This document shows positions 9,193 through 17,895 of a stretch of DNA of 64,000 nucleotides, in pieces. The position numbers were made by a program, and so were the translations under genes. Numbering within the stretch: position 1 is the first letter of the stretch; the number at the start of each line of letters is the position of its first letter. Under the pieces are notes generated by a model. The model was not told the origin of the DNA. It worked only from the letters and a program-made list of their open reading frames with translations, and searched no databases. This DNA comes from SIG710 sp045596925 (GTDB lineage: Bacteria > Bacillota > Clostridia > Oscillospirales > CAG-272), in contig JAZODH010000003.1 of NCBI GenBank assembly GCA_045596925.1, positions 1 to 64,000 of the forward strand, read 5' to 3'.

Positions 9193-9229
9193 AAACAGCA
9201 AAAGGAGCCATCGGCTCCTTTTGCTGTTT
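9193..9229 (-). terminator. Rho-independent terminator of the dehydratase gene
   Basis: A perfect 17-bp stem (9193-9209 with 9213-9229) closed by a 3-base loop overlaps the last base pairs of the upstream gene including its stop codon. T-rich runs follow on the minus strand. Confidence 0.85.
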
Positions 9230-11084
9230 ATTCTTCTTTCATCACGTATGTAGGCACTACCTGCGCAACTGCTTCTTTTATTGCGTGGTTGTCCTTTGTT
9301 ATAGCCTCAGCAAGAACGTCAAGTTTTGCCTGAAGCTCGTCCGGCGTGATCAGGATAGGCTGTCCCACGAAGATCTTACTGTGCGCTGTCTTTTTCAATC
9401 CCTCCTCGTCCATGAGAAGCTCCTCATAGAGCTTTTCACCGGGACGCAGACCGCTGTATACGATATCTATATCCTCGCCCAGCTTGAGTCCCGAAAGTGA
9501 GATCATCTTCTTTGCAAGGTCTGCTATCTTTACCGGCTTGCCCATATCAAGCACGAATATCTCGCCGCCGTTGGCGTATGCCGATGCCTGGAGCACAAGC
9601 TGTGCCGCCTCGGGGATCGTCATGAAGAATCTGGTGATCTCGGGGTGCGTGACCGTAACGGGCCCGCCTTCGGAGATCTGCTTTCTGAAGATCGGAATCA
9701 CCGAGCCGTTTGAACCCAGCACGTTTCCAAATCTTACCGCTACAAAGTCGGTCTTACTGCTCTGTGCCATAGACTGCACTATCATCTCGCAAAAACGCTT
9801 TGTTGCACCCATTACGTTGGTGGGGTTGACCGCCTTGTCGGTGGAGATCAGCACGAAGCGCTCCGCTCCGTACTTGTCGGCGCATCTGGCAGTATTGAGA
9901 GTGCCGAAAACGTTATTCTTTATAGCCTCGCAGGGAGAGAACTCCATCAGAGGCACGTGCTTATGCGCCGCCGCGTGGAAGACGTACTTGGGACGATAGG
10001 TCTCAAAAATATTTTCAAGGCGTTTAACGTCGCGCACCGATGCGATAAGCACCTCGGGCTTGTTGTTTGGATAAGCCTTGTCCAGTTCCTGCTGGAGCTC
10101 GTATGTAGTGTTCTCGTAAATATCAACGATAACAAGCTTTTTCGGTGAGAATTTCATTATCTGGCGGCAGAGCTCAGAGCCGATGGAACCGCCTCCGCCC
10201 GTCACGAGCACGACCTTTCCGCCAATATCCTGCATAAGTCTGTCGTTCTCAAGACGGATAGGGTCGCGGTCAAGCAGGTCTTCGATTGCAACGTCACGGA
10301 TATTTCTTGCCAGGTCGGATTTTTCTCCGTCAATGAAACTTATTTCCATTCCGGGCAGGATCTTTACTTTGATACCCGTTTTTGAGCACTTGTCCAGGAT
10401 CTCAACTCTGTGGGCATTGGTGATGCGGTAGATAGCGAAAACTATCTCTTCAACGCCGTATTTCTTGCAGATCTTGTCAATATCGTCCGTTGTACCGAGC
10501 ACCGTAGCACCGCAGATACTCGTGTGCAGCTTTGCCTTATCGTCGTCAACAAGTCCCACAACCGAATATTTTATGGCGCGATTTACTGCGATCTCTCGCA
10601 GAAGAGTTACCGCCAGCGAGCCTGCTCCAACGATAAGAACCTTTTTATCTCCTTTATGATTTTTGGGATTGTCTATCTTTACGGCAATTCGGAGAACAAA
10701 TCTCTCGGCACAGATAAATCCGCCGTACAGAGTGGCACAAAGCATATAAAACCTAAAATCGCGGCCGATAGCAAATCCTGCTTCGTTAAACAGAACGGCT
10801 CCGACGATTCCCGTTGCAAAGACCGACAGAACTACCGACATCATAAGCTTGAAATAGCTGTTTTCGTTTGCGTTTATCCAATCGGTGTTATACACTCCGC
10901 CGAACTTCATGAACGCAAAGAACACGATCAGCATGAAGATAAAGAACAGCTTGAAGCCGTTCAGCTGTTCAAAGAACATATTCGGCTCAAAATATGAAAT
11001 CACAGCAAGACAATAAGCCCCGATGCCGAGTAACACATCGAGGAAAAGAAGATATCTGTTGTGAATCATTTTTTTAGATCGCAT
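9228..11084 (-). CDS. Membrane nucleotide-sugar 4,6-dehydratase (PglF/CapD/WbpM family)
   Basis: Makes an early intermediate for bacillosamine-like or other 6-deoxy amino sugars used in capsule, wall glycan or protein glycans. Four N-terminal TM helices (about residues 10-130) are followed by a first Rossmann domain (VLIVGAGSLAVTLLREI, near 148) and a second SDR-type domain (VVLVTGGGGSIGSELCRQI, near 290). The catalytic region is STDKAVNPTNVMGATKRF, in which Met takes the place of the usual Tyr of YxxxK, as in FlaA1/PglF enzymes. The 618-residue length matches the long membrane-bound subfamily. It appears monocistronic, with its own promoter and terminator; glycosyltransferase partners are not in this window. 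Confidence 0.92.
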   Translation of the reverse strand: MRSKKMIHNRYLLFLDVLLGIGAYCLAVISYFEPNMFFEQLNGFKLFFIFMLIVFFAFMKFGGVYNTDWINANENSYFKLMMSVVLSVFATGIVGAVLFNEAGFAIGRDFRFYMLCATLYGGFICAERFVLRIAVKIDNPKNHKGDKKVLIVGAGSLAVTLLREIAVNRAIKYSVVGLVDDDKAKLHTSICGATVLGTTDDIDKICKKYGVEEIVFAIYRITNAHRVEILDKCSKTGIKVKILPGMEISFIDGEKSDLARNIRDVAIEDLLDRDPIRLENDRLMQDIGGKVVLVTGGGGSIGSELCRQIMKFSPKKLVIVDIYENTTYELQQELDKAYPNNKPEVLIASVRDVKRLENIFETYRPKYVFHAAAHKHVPLMEFSPCEAIKNNVFGTLNTARCADKYGAERFVLISTDKAVNPTNVMGATKRFCEMIVQSMAQSSKTDFVAVRFGNVLGSNGSVIPIFRKQISEGGPVTVTHPEITRFFMTIPEAAQLVLQASAYANGGEIFVLDMGKPVKIADLAKKMISLSGLKLGEDIDIVYSGLRPGEKLYEELLMDEEGLKKTAHSKIFVGQPILITPDELQAKLDVLAEAITKDNHAIKEAVAQVVPTYVMKEE

Positions 11085-11171
11085 AATTTACCGCCTTTGT
11101 CTGCCGCCGAGAAGCAGCCAGCTTTTTGAGGAAACGATTCTTTTTATCAAAAAAAGCCATACCTATCGGGT

Positions 11172-11200
11172 ATTATACCAAATCCAATAAATTTTTTCAA
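11172..11200 (-). promoter_or_regulatory. Sigma-A promoter for the nucleotide-sugar dehydratase
   Basis: TTGAAA (11195-11200) and TATAAT (11172-11177) with a 17-base spacer on the minus strand. The 16 bases at 11164-11179 around the -10 are identical to the region around the -10 of the amino-acid binding protein promoter at 44090-44105. Confidence 0.8.
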
Positions 11201-11239
11201 GTGTTTTTGTCAAAATTGGCAAAAAAGATTTCAGAACAC

Positions 11240-11271
11240 AAAAAACGCTCTGCCAAAACAGAGCGTTTTTT
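11240..11271 (-). terminator. Terminator of the citrate-proline operon
   Basis: A 13-bp stem (11240-11252 with 11259-11271) and a 6-base loop lie just after the proC stop, with A/T runs on both sides. It is the natural end of the long operon starting at 19272. Confidence 0.85.
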
Positions 11272-11277
11272 GATATT

Positions 11278-12087
11278 TTATCTCTTGCCCAGTTCCTTTG
11301 TACGCTCAAAGGAATTTACCACCGCCGTCTCCACCGACGCGCGGAAGGCAAAGTTTTCAAGAGTTGAAACCCCCTCGATGGTGCTTCCCGCAGGTGAGCA
11401 GACCGCGTCCTTCAATTCCTCAGTATGCTTACCCGTTTTGAGGACCATCTCGGCAGCGCCGATCACGGTCTGGGCCGCATATTTGAGTGCCTTGTCGCGC
11501 GGCAGTCCGCATTTGACGCCGCCGTCAGCCATAGCGCCGATGAACATATAAACGAAAGCAGGTCCGCAGCCCGAGACGGCGCTTCCCGCGTCGATAAGAG
11601 CTTCGGGAAGCTTATCGATCGATCCTGCGCCCGACATGGCGTCAACAAATTTCGCTTCGTTCTCCTGGGACACAAGAGCGTTGGTGCAGTAAAGGATCAT
11701 TCCCTTTCCCACCGATGCGGGGGTGTTGGGCATGATGCGGATAACGGGTACATCTGCTCCTGCCATCTCGGCGATAGTTTCCAGGGTGAGTCCTGCCGCC
11801 ATGGTGACGAGAACGAATTTATCCTGTCTTTTCTTTAGAATATCGGAAATTTCGCTCAGCATATCTGCCATCATCTGAGGCTTTACTCCGAGGAAGATAT
11901 ATTTGCACTCTGCGGCAACTGTGGCAATATCGCTGGCAGACGCGCCGAGCTTTTCAGCCACCGACTGTGCTCTCGCCGCATCTTTATCGCAGAGCAGTAC
12001 GGCATTGCCGCCGCACTTGCCCGCAACCGCAGTCGCCAGCGCCGATCCCATATTTCCCGTTCCTATAAAACCGAAATTATATTTCAT
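11278..12087 (-). CDS. proC: Pyrroline-5-carboxylate reductase
   Basis: Last step of proline synthesis: reduces pyrroline-5-carboxylate with NAD(P)H. The N-terminal Rossmann motif GFIGTGNMGSA is at residue 6. The C-terminal dimer domain has ALIDAGSAVSGCGPAFVYMF and the P5CR signature around CSPAGSTIEGVSTLE. Length 269 is standard. It is 18 bases downstream of proA and closes the operon. Confidence 0.96.
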   Translation of the reverse strand: MKYNFGFIGTGNMGSALATAVAGKCGGNAVLLCDKDAARAQSVAEKLGASASDIATVAAECKYIFLGVKPQMMADMLSEISDILKKRQDKFVLVTMAAGLTLETIAEMAGADVPVIRIMPNTPASVGKGMILYCTNALVSQENEAKFVDAMSGAGSIDKLPEALIDAGSAVSGCGPAFVYMFIGAMADGGVKCGLPRDKALKYAAQTVIGAAEMVLKTGKHTEELKDAVCSPAGSTIEGVSTLENFAFRASVETAVVNSFERTKELGKR

Positions 12088-12105
12088 TTTTATTCCTTTC
12101 TCATA

Positions 12106-13362
12106 TCACCGCACGTTTCCGTTGCCCGTGATCACGTATTTATAGGTGGTCAGCTCCTCCAGACCCATAGGTCCTCTTGCGTGGAGCTTCTGAGTTGAAA
12201 TTCCCATTTCACAGCCCAGACCGAACTCGCCTCCGTCGGTGAAACGCGTCGACGCATTAACGTAGACCGCCGCGCTGTCAACAGAGAGAGTAAACTTCTC
12301 GGCAGTAGCGGTATTTTCGGTAACTATCGCGTCGCTGTGACCCGTGGAATGCAGGCCGATATGAGCGATCGCTTCATCTACGTCCGAAACCACCTTGACT
12401 GCAAGGATATAATCGAGAAATTCGGTGTCAAAATCATTTTCACCCGCAGGAGTTCCGTTGATGATCTTTGCCGCTTTTTCGCACAGACGAAGCTCAACGG
12501 GCTGTTTTCCTGCCGCCGCTCTGTCATCGGTGAGAAGTTTTTTCAGCTTGGGCAGGAACTCGTCGGCAATTTTCTCGGACACAAGACAGACCTCCTCGGC
12601 GTTGCAAACCGAAGGACGGCTCGTCTTTGCGTTTTCGATAATCTTAAGTGCCTTTTCCTGATCCGCTTCACCGTCAACGTACACGTGGCATATTCCCGTT
12701 CCCGTCTGGATACAGGGAACGATAGCGTTCTGCACGCAGGCGTTGATAAGTCCTGCGCCGCCGCGAGGAATAAGCAGGTCGATAAGACCGACCGCGCGCA
12801 TCATTTCATTTGCGCTTTCCCTGGTGGTGTCCTCGATCAAGTTTATGGCATTTTCATTTACGCCGACGACCGTCAAGCCCTCTCGCAGAGCTTTCACTAT
12901 CGCCGCCGAGGAAGCATAAGCCTCCTTGCCACCGCGCAGAACGCAAACGTTACCGCTTTTCAGCGCCAATGCCGCCGCATCCGAGGTCACGTTGGGACGG
13001 CTTTCGTAAATAATACCGACCACGCCCATGGGAACGGAGACCCGCTTTATCATCAATCCGCCGAGGCGTTCGTTTTCGCGTAAAACGCGACCTACGGGGT
13101 CGGGCAAGCGCACAAGAGCGCGGATACCTTCTGCCATGTCAGAAATTCGCTTTTCCGTCAGGGTCAGGCGGTCTATCATAACGTCCGATATCTTCCCTTT
13201 TGCTCGCTCGATATCCCCCCGATTTGCTTCGAGGATTTGGGCTGTCGCACCTTCAAGGGCTGACGCCATTGCCAGAAGCGCTTCATTCTTCTTTTCGGGG
13301 GAAAGCGCACCTATCTCACCTCGGGCTGATTTTGCGCGGACAAGGATTTCATGGGTGGTCAT
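12106..13362 (-). CDS. proA: Glutamate-5-semialdehyde dehydrogenase (gamma-glutamyl phosphate reductase)
   Basis: Second step of proline synthesis: NADPH-dependent reduction of gamma-glutamyl phosphate. The 418-residue aldehyde-dehydrogenase fold shows ESRPNVTSDAAALALKSGN, LIPRGGAGLI, the catalytic Cys in SRPSVCNAEEVCLV, and DGGEFGLGCEMGISTQKLHA near the C-terminus. The ATG at 13362 is preferred because AGGA lies 10 bases upstream; the longer frame begins at an unsupported TTG. It starts 7 bases after the proB stop. Confidence 0.96.
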   Translation of the reverse strand: MTTHEILVRAKSARGEIGALSPEKKNEALLAMASALEGATAQILEANRGDIERAKGKISDVMIDRLTLTEKRISDMAEGIRALVRLPDPVGRVLRENERLGGLMIKRVSVPMGVVGIIYESRPNVTSDAAALALKSGNVCVLRGGKEAYASSAAIVKALREGLTVVGVNENAINLIEDTTRESANEMMRAVGLIDLLIPRGGAGLINACVQNAIVPCIQTGTGICHVYVDGEADQEKALKIIENAKTSRPSVCNAEEVCLVSEKIADEFLPKLKKLLTDDRAAAGKQPVELRLCEKAAKIINGTPAGENDFDTEFLDYILAVKVVSDVDEAIAHIGLHSTGHSDAIVTENTATAEKFTLSVDSAAVYVNASTRFTDGGEFGLGCEMGISTQKLHARGPMGLEELTTYKYVITGNGNVR

Positions 13363-13369
13363 TTTCTGC

Positions 13370-14143
13370 TTATCCTTTCTTTTTTGCAAAAAATCTTGTG
13401 CCGACGGGTGTTCCGTCGGTAATCGAATAGAGGATATCGGGGTCGTCGCCGTTTGCGATTACCATATCACAGCCCGCCTCGGTACAGGTCTTTGCAGCGC
13501 CGAGCTTTGTTATCATTCCGCCCGTGCCAAGCTCACTTCCCTTTCCTGCGGCCAGGTTCATGATCTTGTCATCTATCTCATACACACAAGGGATAAGCTT
13601 AGCATTCTTATCCTTATGAGGATCGGCGGTGTATAGACCGTCAATATCCGAAAGAAGAACGAGCAGATCGGCCTTTGCGCTGACAGCAACGATAGCGCTG
13701 AGGTTATCGTTGTCTCCGATGCCAAACTCGGCAGTAGAAACCGTGTCGTTCTCGTTTATAACGGGAAGCGCGCCAAGCTCAAGCAAACGATTAAGAGTGT
13801 TTATAAAGTGGATGTTTCTCTCCTCGTTTTGCACGTCGTCGGCGGTCAGAAGTATCTGCGCCACGTTGTGGTTATACTCGGAAAAGAGCTTGTCGTATGT
13901 ATACATCAGCTCGCACTGACCAACGGCTGCCGCCGCCTGCTTTGTGGGGATATCGGCAGGTCTTCCGGGAAGATTCAACTTGCCCACGCCCATACCGATA
14001 GCGCCCGAGGACACCAAAATAACCTGATGTCCCGCGTTTTTTATGTCGGACAGCACCTTACACAGCTTTTCAACTCGGCGGATATTGAGATGTCCGCCGT
14101 TGTGGGCCAGAGTAGACGTTCCGACCTTTACTACAATTTTCAT
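13370..14143 (-). CDS. proB: Glutamate 5-kinase (no PUA domain)
   Basis: First committed step of proline synthesis: ATP-dependent phosphorylation of glutamate. Amino-acid kinase fold motifs: VVKVGTSTL at the N-terminus, LVSSGAIGMG, LPVINENDTVS and GTGGMITKLGAAKTC. At 257 residues it has only the kinase domain and lacks the C-terminal PUA domain of the longer E. coli-type enzyme. It starts 11 bases after the isocitrate dehydrogenase gene, linking 2-oxoglutarate supply to proline synthesis in one transcript. Feedback sensitivity to proline cannot be judged from sequence. Confidence 0.95.
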   Translation of the reverse strand: MKIVVKVGTSTLAHNGGHLNIRRVEKLCKVLSDIKNAGHQVILVSSGAIGMGVGKLNLPGRPADIPTKQAAAAVGQCELMYTYDKLFSEYNHNVAQILLTADDVQNEERNIHFINTLNRLLELGALPVINENDTVSTAEFGIGDNDNLSAIVAVSAKADLLVLLSDIDGLYTADPHKDKNAKLIPCVYEIDDKIMNLAAGKGSELGTGGMITKLGAAKTCTEAGCDMVIANGDDPDILYSITDGTPVGTRFFAKKKG

Positions 14144-14154
14144 ATCTTACCCTT

Positions 14155-15312
14155 TCAGAGCTTTGCAAGCGTCTCCATTACGTAATCGCCGAATTCGTGA
14201 CAGGTCGCGCCGTCACGGTTGCCCGTTACGACCACCTTTTTCTCGGTGTCACAGCAGATCTCCATTGTCTTTGCCAGCTTGTACGCAATATCCGCCTTTG
14301 CAATATGGCGAAGAAGCATCTCAACAGCGCGGAAGATGCTTGAGGGGTTAGCGTATTCGGCAATTCCCTCCTCGATCATACGAGGAGCCGAGCCGTGGAT
14401 AGCCTCAAACATAGCGTACTTGTCGCCGATGTTTGCACTTCCCGCAGTACCGACTCCGCCCTGTATCTGCGCCGCCTCGTCGGTGATGATATCACCGTAA
14501 AGGTTAGGCAGAACGAACACCTGGAAGCGGCTTCTGATGTCCTCGTTCACAAGATTTGCGGACATGATGTCGATATACCAATCCTCAGCCGTGATCTCGG
14601 GATAGTCGGCTGCAACCTGATGGCAAAGCTCGGAGAACTTGCCGTCGGTCTTCTTCATTATGTTAGCCTTTGTTACGATAGAAACGTTTGTCTTGCCGTT
14701 GTTCTTTGCGTACTCAAAGGCGGCACGCGCTATGCGCTTTGTGCCCTGCTCGGTGGTCACCTTGAAGTCCATCGCCAGCTTTTCGGGAATTTCCACGCCG
14801 CGGCTTCCGAGAACATATTCTCCCTCGGTATTTTCGCGGTAGAAGGTCCAGTCGATTCCCTTTTCGGGAATGGAAACGGGGCGCACGTTGGCATAGAGGT
14901 CAAGCTCACGGCGAAGAGTTACGTTCGCACTCTCCATAGTACCGCCCTTGGGGGTGGTCGTGGGACCCTTTAAGAACACGTCACATTCCTTTATCTGCGC
15001 AAGCACGTCCTCGGGGACGGACTGACCAAGCGCCAGTCTTCTTTCGATGGTAAGGCCCGAAATTTCAACGATCTCGATCTTGCCTGTCTTGATCTCATCG
15101 GCTAAGAGGAACTGCATAAGTCTGCTTGCCTCGGAAACGATGATCGGACCGATTCCGTCGCCGCCGATAACGCCGATCTTGATCTTTTCAAGCTTTGTAA
15201 AATCCTTCGCCGTCGCGCCCTCCTCCATTTTCAGCTCTCTTTCAAGTTGCTGAGTGATGAGAGCCTTAAACTGCTCAACGGCGGTATCTATGTAGCTTTG
15301 GTAGTTTGTCAT
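14155..15312 (-). CDS. icd: Isocitrate dehydrogenase (isocitrate/isopropylmalate family)
   Basis: Oxidative decarboxylation of isocitrate to 2-oxoglutarate. The N-terminal half has IGVIGGDGIGP. SANVTLRRELDLYANVRP keeps the Ser and Asn typical of isocitrate rather than isopropylmalate enzymes, and TKANIMKKTDG carries the catalytic Lys. Metal-binding Asp residues lie in the NLYGDIITDEAA region. At the cofactor position (EAIHGSAPRM) the residues are Arg-Met, neither the Lys-Tyr of NADP enzymes nor the Asp-Ile of NAD enzymes, so the cofactor is uncertain. The ATG at 15312 has AGGAG 8 bases upstream and overlaps the aconitase stop by 4 bases. Confidence 0.9.
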   Translation of the reverse strand: MTNYQSYIDTAVEQFKALITQQLERELKMEEGATAKDFTKLEKIKIGVIGGDGIGPIIVSEASRLMQFLLADEIKTGKIEIVEISGLTIERRLALGQSVPEDVLAQIKECDVFLKGPTTTPKGGTMESANVTLRRELDLYANVRPVSIPEKGIDWTFYRENTEGEYVLGSRGVEIPEKLAMDFKVTTEQGTKRIARAAFEYAKNNGKTNVSIVTKANIMKKTDGKFSELCHQVAADYPEITAEDWYIDIMSANLVNEDIRSRFQVFVLPNLYGDIITDEAAQIQGGVGTAGSANIGDKYAMFEAIHGSAPRMIEEGIAEYANPSSIFRAVEMLLRHIAKADIAYKLAKTMEICCDTEKKVVVTGNRDGATCHEFGDYVMETLAKL

Positions 15313-17240
15313 ATATTCTGCTCCTTCGTGTAAGCAAGAAGGCTTCCTGCCTTCAAAATGGCTTTCTGTCTGTCTGTGAAATTGCATTCAAGGGTAAACT
15401 TTTCACCCGTGGTCTCGTCTGTCATGACGATCTCGCCGCTGTCCATTCCTGCGTAAACTCCCGTCAAAGTGAGCTTGTCTCCCTGTGAGATCTTATCGTA
15501 GTCGTCGGCGTTCTTGAATGTAAGGGGCATGATACCTGCGTTTATCAAGTTTGCCGCATGGATACGGGCAAAGCTCTTTGCGATGACCGCGCGAACGCCA
15601 AGATACAGAGGAACCAGCGCCGCGTGCTCGCGTGAAGACCCCTGACCGTAGTTTGCGCCGCCCACAACGATGCTCTCACCTGCCGCCTTTGCTCTCTCGG
15701 GGAACGTGGGGTCACAAACACCGAAGCAGTACTGGGAAAGGTGAGGAATATTTGAACGGTAGGGCAAAATTTTTGCGCCTGCGGGCATAATGTGGTCGGT
15801 GGTGATATTGTCGCCCACTTTAAGCACAAGCTCGGCAGAAAGAGTATCAAGCTGAGGCTTTGAGTCGGGGAACTTCTTGATATTGGGACCGCGGAGGATC
15901 TCGAGGTTCTTTGCTTCCTCGGGTGAAGCGGGAGTGATGACCGCGCTGTCGTCGATCTTGAATGCGTCGGGCATTACGATGTCAGGCGCCTTGCCCAGGA
16001 GCATGGGGTCTGTGATCTCACCCGTCAGCGCCGCCGCAACAGCCGTTTCGGGGGAAACAAGGTAGACCTTACCGTCGGCAGTACCGCTTCTGCCCTCGAA
16101 GTTACGGTTGAAAGTACGGAGGCTCACACCGCCGGAATTGGGAGAGAAGCCCATGCCGATACAAGGTCCGCAGGCACATTCAAGCACACGCGCACCGCTG
16201 GCAAGGATATCGCCAAGCGCCCCGCAGTCGGCAAGCATGGAAAGGACCTGCTTCGATCCGGGAGACACGGACATACTTACGCTGTCCTTGATAGTTTTGC
16301 CTTTCAACAGAGCCGCGACCTTAAGCATATCCATAAGAGAAGAATTAGTGCAGGAGCCTACGCAGACCTGGTCGACCTTCGTGCCCTTGAGGCTGGAAAC
16401 CTTAACCACGTTATCGGGCATATGGGGACAAGCAATAAGAGGCTCAAGCTCGCTCAGATTTATGTGGATGATACGGTCGTAAACTGCGTCCGCGTCGCTT
16501 TCAAGGGGTGTATAATCCTCTCCTCTGCCCTCGGCTTCAAGGAATGCCTTTGTGACCTCATCGGAGGGGAAGATAGAAGTGGTTGCGCCAAGCTCTGTAC
16601 CCATGTTGGTAATGGTGGCTCTCTCCGGAACGGTCAGGGTCTTTACGCCCTCGCCGCCCCACTCGATGATAGCGCCCACACCACCCTTTACGGACAGGAT
16701 TCTGAGAATCTCAAGGCTCACGTCCTTGGCGGTTACGAAATCGCGGAGCTTTCCGGTCAGATTGACCTTGAATATTTTGGGCATGGTGATATAGTAAGCA
16801 CCGCCGCCCATAGCAACTGCTACGTCAAGTCCGCCCGCACCGAATGCAAGCATACCGATACCGCCGCCCGTGGGAGTATGGCTGTCCGAACCGATAAGGG
16901 TCTTTCCGGGCTTGCCGAATCTTTCAAGATGCACCTGGTGGCAGATGCCGTTACCGGGACGGGAGAAATAAATGCCGTATTTCTTTGCAATAGACTGAAT
17001 GAAACGGTGGTCATCGGCGTTTTCAAAGCCCGACTGCAGAGTATTGTGGTCGATATACGCCACGCTCTTTTCGGTGCGCACGCGGTCGATACCCATGGTC
17101 TCAAATTCAAGGTACGCCATTGTACCCGTTGCGTCCTGTGTCAGCGTCTGGTCTATTTTAAGGGAAATTTCACTTCCCACCGTCATCTCGCCCGAAACGA
17201 GATGGGATTTGATTATTTTTTGTGCTATCGTAAGTCCCAT
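15309..17240 (-). CDS. acnA: Aconitate hydratase (monomeric, ~640 residues)
   Basis: Isomerises citrate to isocitrate through a 4Fe-4S cluster. The three cluster Cys are visible: VGSCTNSS (one) and CACGPCIGMG (two). Other landmarks are IGSDSHTPTGGGIGMLAFGAG and, in the swivel domain, GSSREHAALVPLYLGVRAVI. The 643-residue form without long N-terminal extensions is common in Clostridia. Its ATG overlaps the stop of the upstream gntR gene (TAATG), and it overlaps icd by 4 bases at its end, so the three are translationally coupled. Confidence 0.93.
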   Translation of the reverse strand: MGLTIAQKIIKSHLVSGEMTVGSEISLKIDQTLTQDATGTMAYLEFETMGIDRVRTEKSVAYIDHNTLQSGFENADDHRFIQSIAKKYGIYFSRPGNGICHQVHLERFGKPGKTLIGSDSHTPTGGGIGMLAFGAGGLDVAVAMGGGAYYITMPKIFKVNLTGKLRDFVTAKDVSLEILRILSVKGGVGAIIEWGGEGVKTLTVPERATITNMGTELGATTSIFPSDEVTKAFLEAEGRGEDYTPLESDADAVYDRIIHINLSELEPLIACPHMPDNVVKVSSLKGTKVDQVCVGSCTNSSLMDMLKVAALLKGKTIKDSVSMSVSPGSKQVLSMLADCGALGDILASGARVLECACGPCIGMGFSPNSGGVSLRTFNRNFEGRSGTADGKVYLVSPETAVAAALTGEITDPMLLGKAPDIVMPDAFKIDDSAVITPASPEEAKNLEILRGPNIKKFPDSKPQLDTLSAELVLKVGDNITTDHIMPAGAKILPYRSNIPHLSQYCFGVCDPTFPERAKAAGESIVVGGANYGQGSSREHAALVPLYLGVRAVIAKSFARIHAANLINAGIMPLTFKNADDYDKISQGDKLTLTGVYAGMDSGEIVMTDETTGEKFTLECNFTDRQKAILKAGSLLAYTKEQNI

Positions 17241-17884
17241 TATTTTGTGCTCCTGTTAAGTATATGTGTCTTTGCGTTTTGTACGTGCTTTGTGGTCACC
17301 TGCTCTGCCTGCAACGGGTCGTGAGCGGCGATGGCCTCGTAGATCTCTCTGTGCTCCTGCACCGAGCTGAGAGCACGGCTCTCGTTTTCCACCGACGCCT
17401 TGCGGTATTTTCTCGCCTTGTTGTGAAGCGGCATCAGGGTGTCGTAGATTATGTTGCTTCCCGAGAAGCGGTAAACAAGATAATGGAAGGTGTTGTCAAG
17501 CGCCTTGATGTGCTCCGCGTCCTTTTTGGACACGTAATATTCCTGCAATTCAAGGGCTTCCCTCAACTCCTTCAGCTCATCGTCGGTAATGCGCTGAGCC
17601 GCTCTTGCCGCGGCAATTCCCTCGATCTTGAGGCGCAGGTCCATTATATCCACCAAGTCATCCTGTGTAATTCCGAGAACAAGTATGCCTTTCGTGGTTG
17701 TTTCAACCAAGTGCTCCTGTTCCAGACGTCGGATCGCCTCGCGCACGGGGGTTCGGCTAACCTTCAGGTCGGACACAAGCATATTTTCGCTGAAGATCTC
17801 TCCTCTTTTATATTTTCCGCAGAGTATATCGTTTTCAAGTCTTTCAAAGACCTGCTCTGCCAAAGATATCGTCTTATGTTCCAT
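17240..17884 (-). CDS. GntR family regulator, FCD subfamily
   Basis: Likely local regulator of the citrate-proline operon. The N-terminal winged HTH (about 10-75) includes VSRTPVREAIRRLEQEHLV. The C-terminal all-helical FCD domain (about 80-205) has the metal/ligand residues of the family: Asp/Glu in MDLRLKIEGIAA, the His of DNTFHYLVY and later His residues around EHREIYEAI. FCD regulators usually sense organic acids; citrate, isocitrate or 2-oxoglutarate would fit here, by inference. The gene lies between the citrate synthase and aconitase genes. A TGTATACA palindrome, similar to FCD-family operators, overlaps the operon promoter. Confidence 0.9.
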   Translation of the reverse strand: MEHKTISLAEQVFERLENDILCGKYKRGEIFSENMLVSDLKVSRTPVREAIRRLEQEHLVETTTKGILVLGITQDDLVDIMDLRLKIEGIAAARAAQRITDDELKELREALELQEYYVSKKDAEHIKALDNTFHYLVYRFSGSNIIYDTLMPLHNKARKYRKASVENESRALSSVQEHREIYEAIAAHDPLQAEQVTTKHVQNAKTHILNRSTK

Positions 17885-17895
17885 TTTTTTCTCCT

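Noticed and set aside
8961..9227. Possible riboswitch or small RNA in the AT-rich gap upstream of rsmE
   Set aside because: Apart from the promoter and the neighbouring terminator I saw no conserved riboswitch motif or stable fold.
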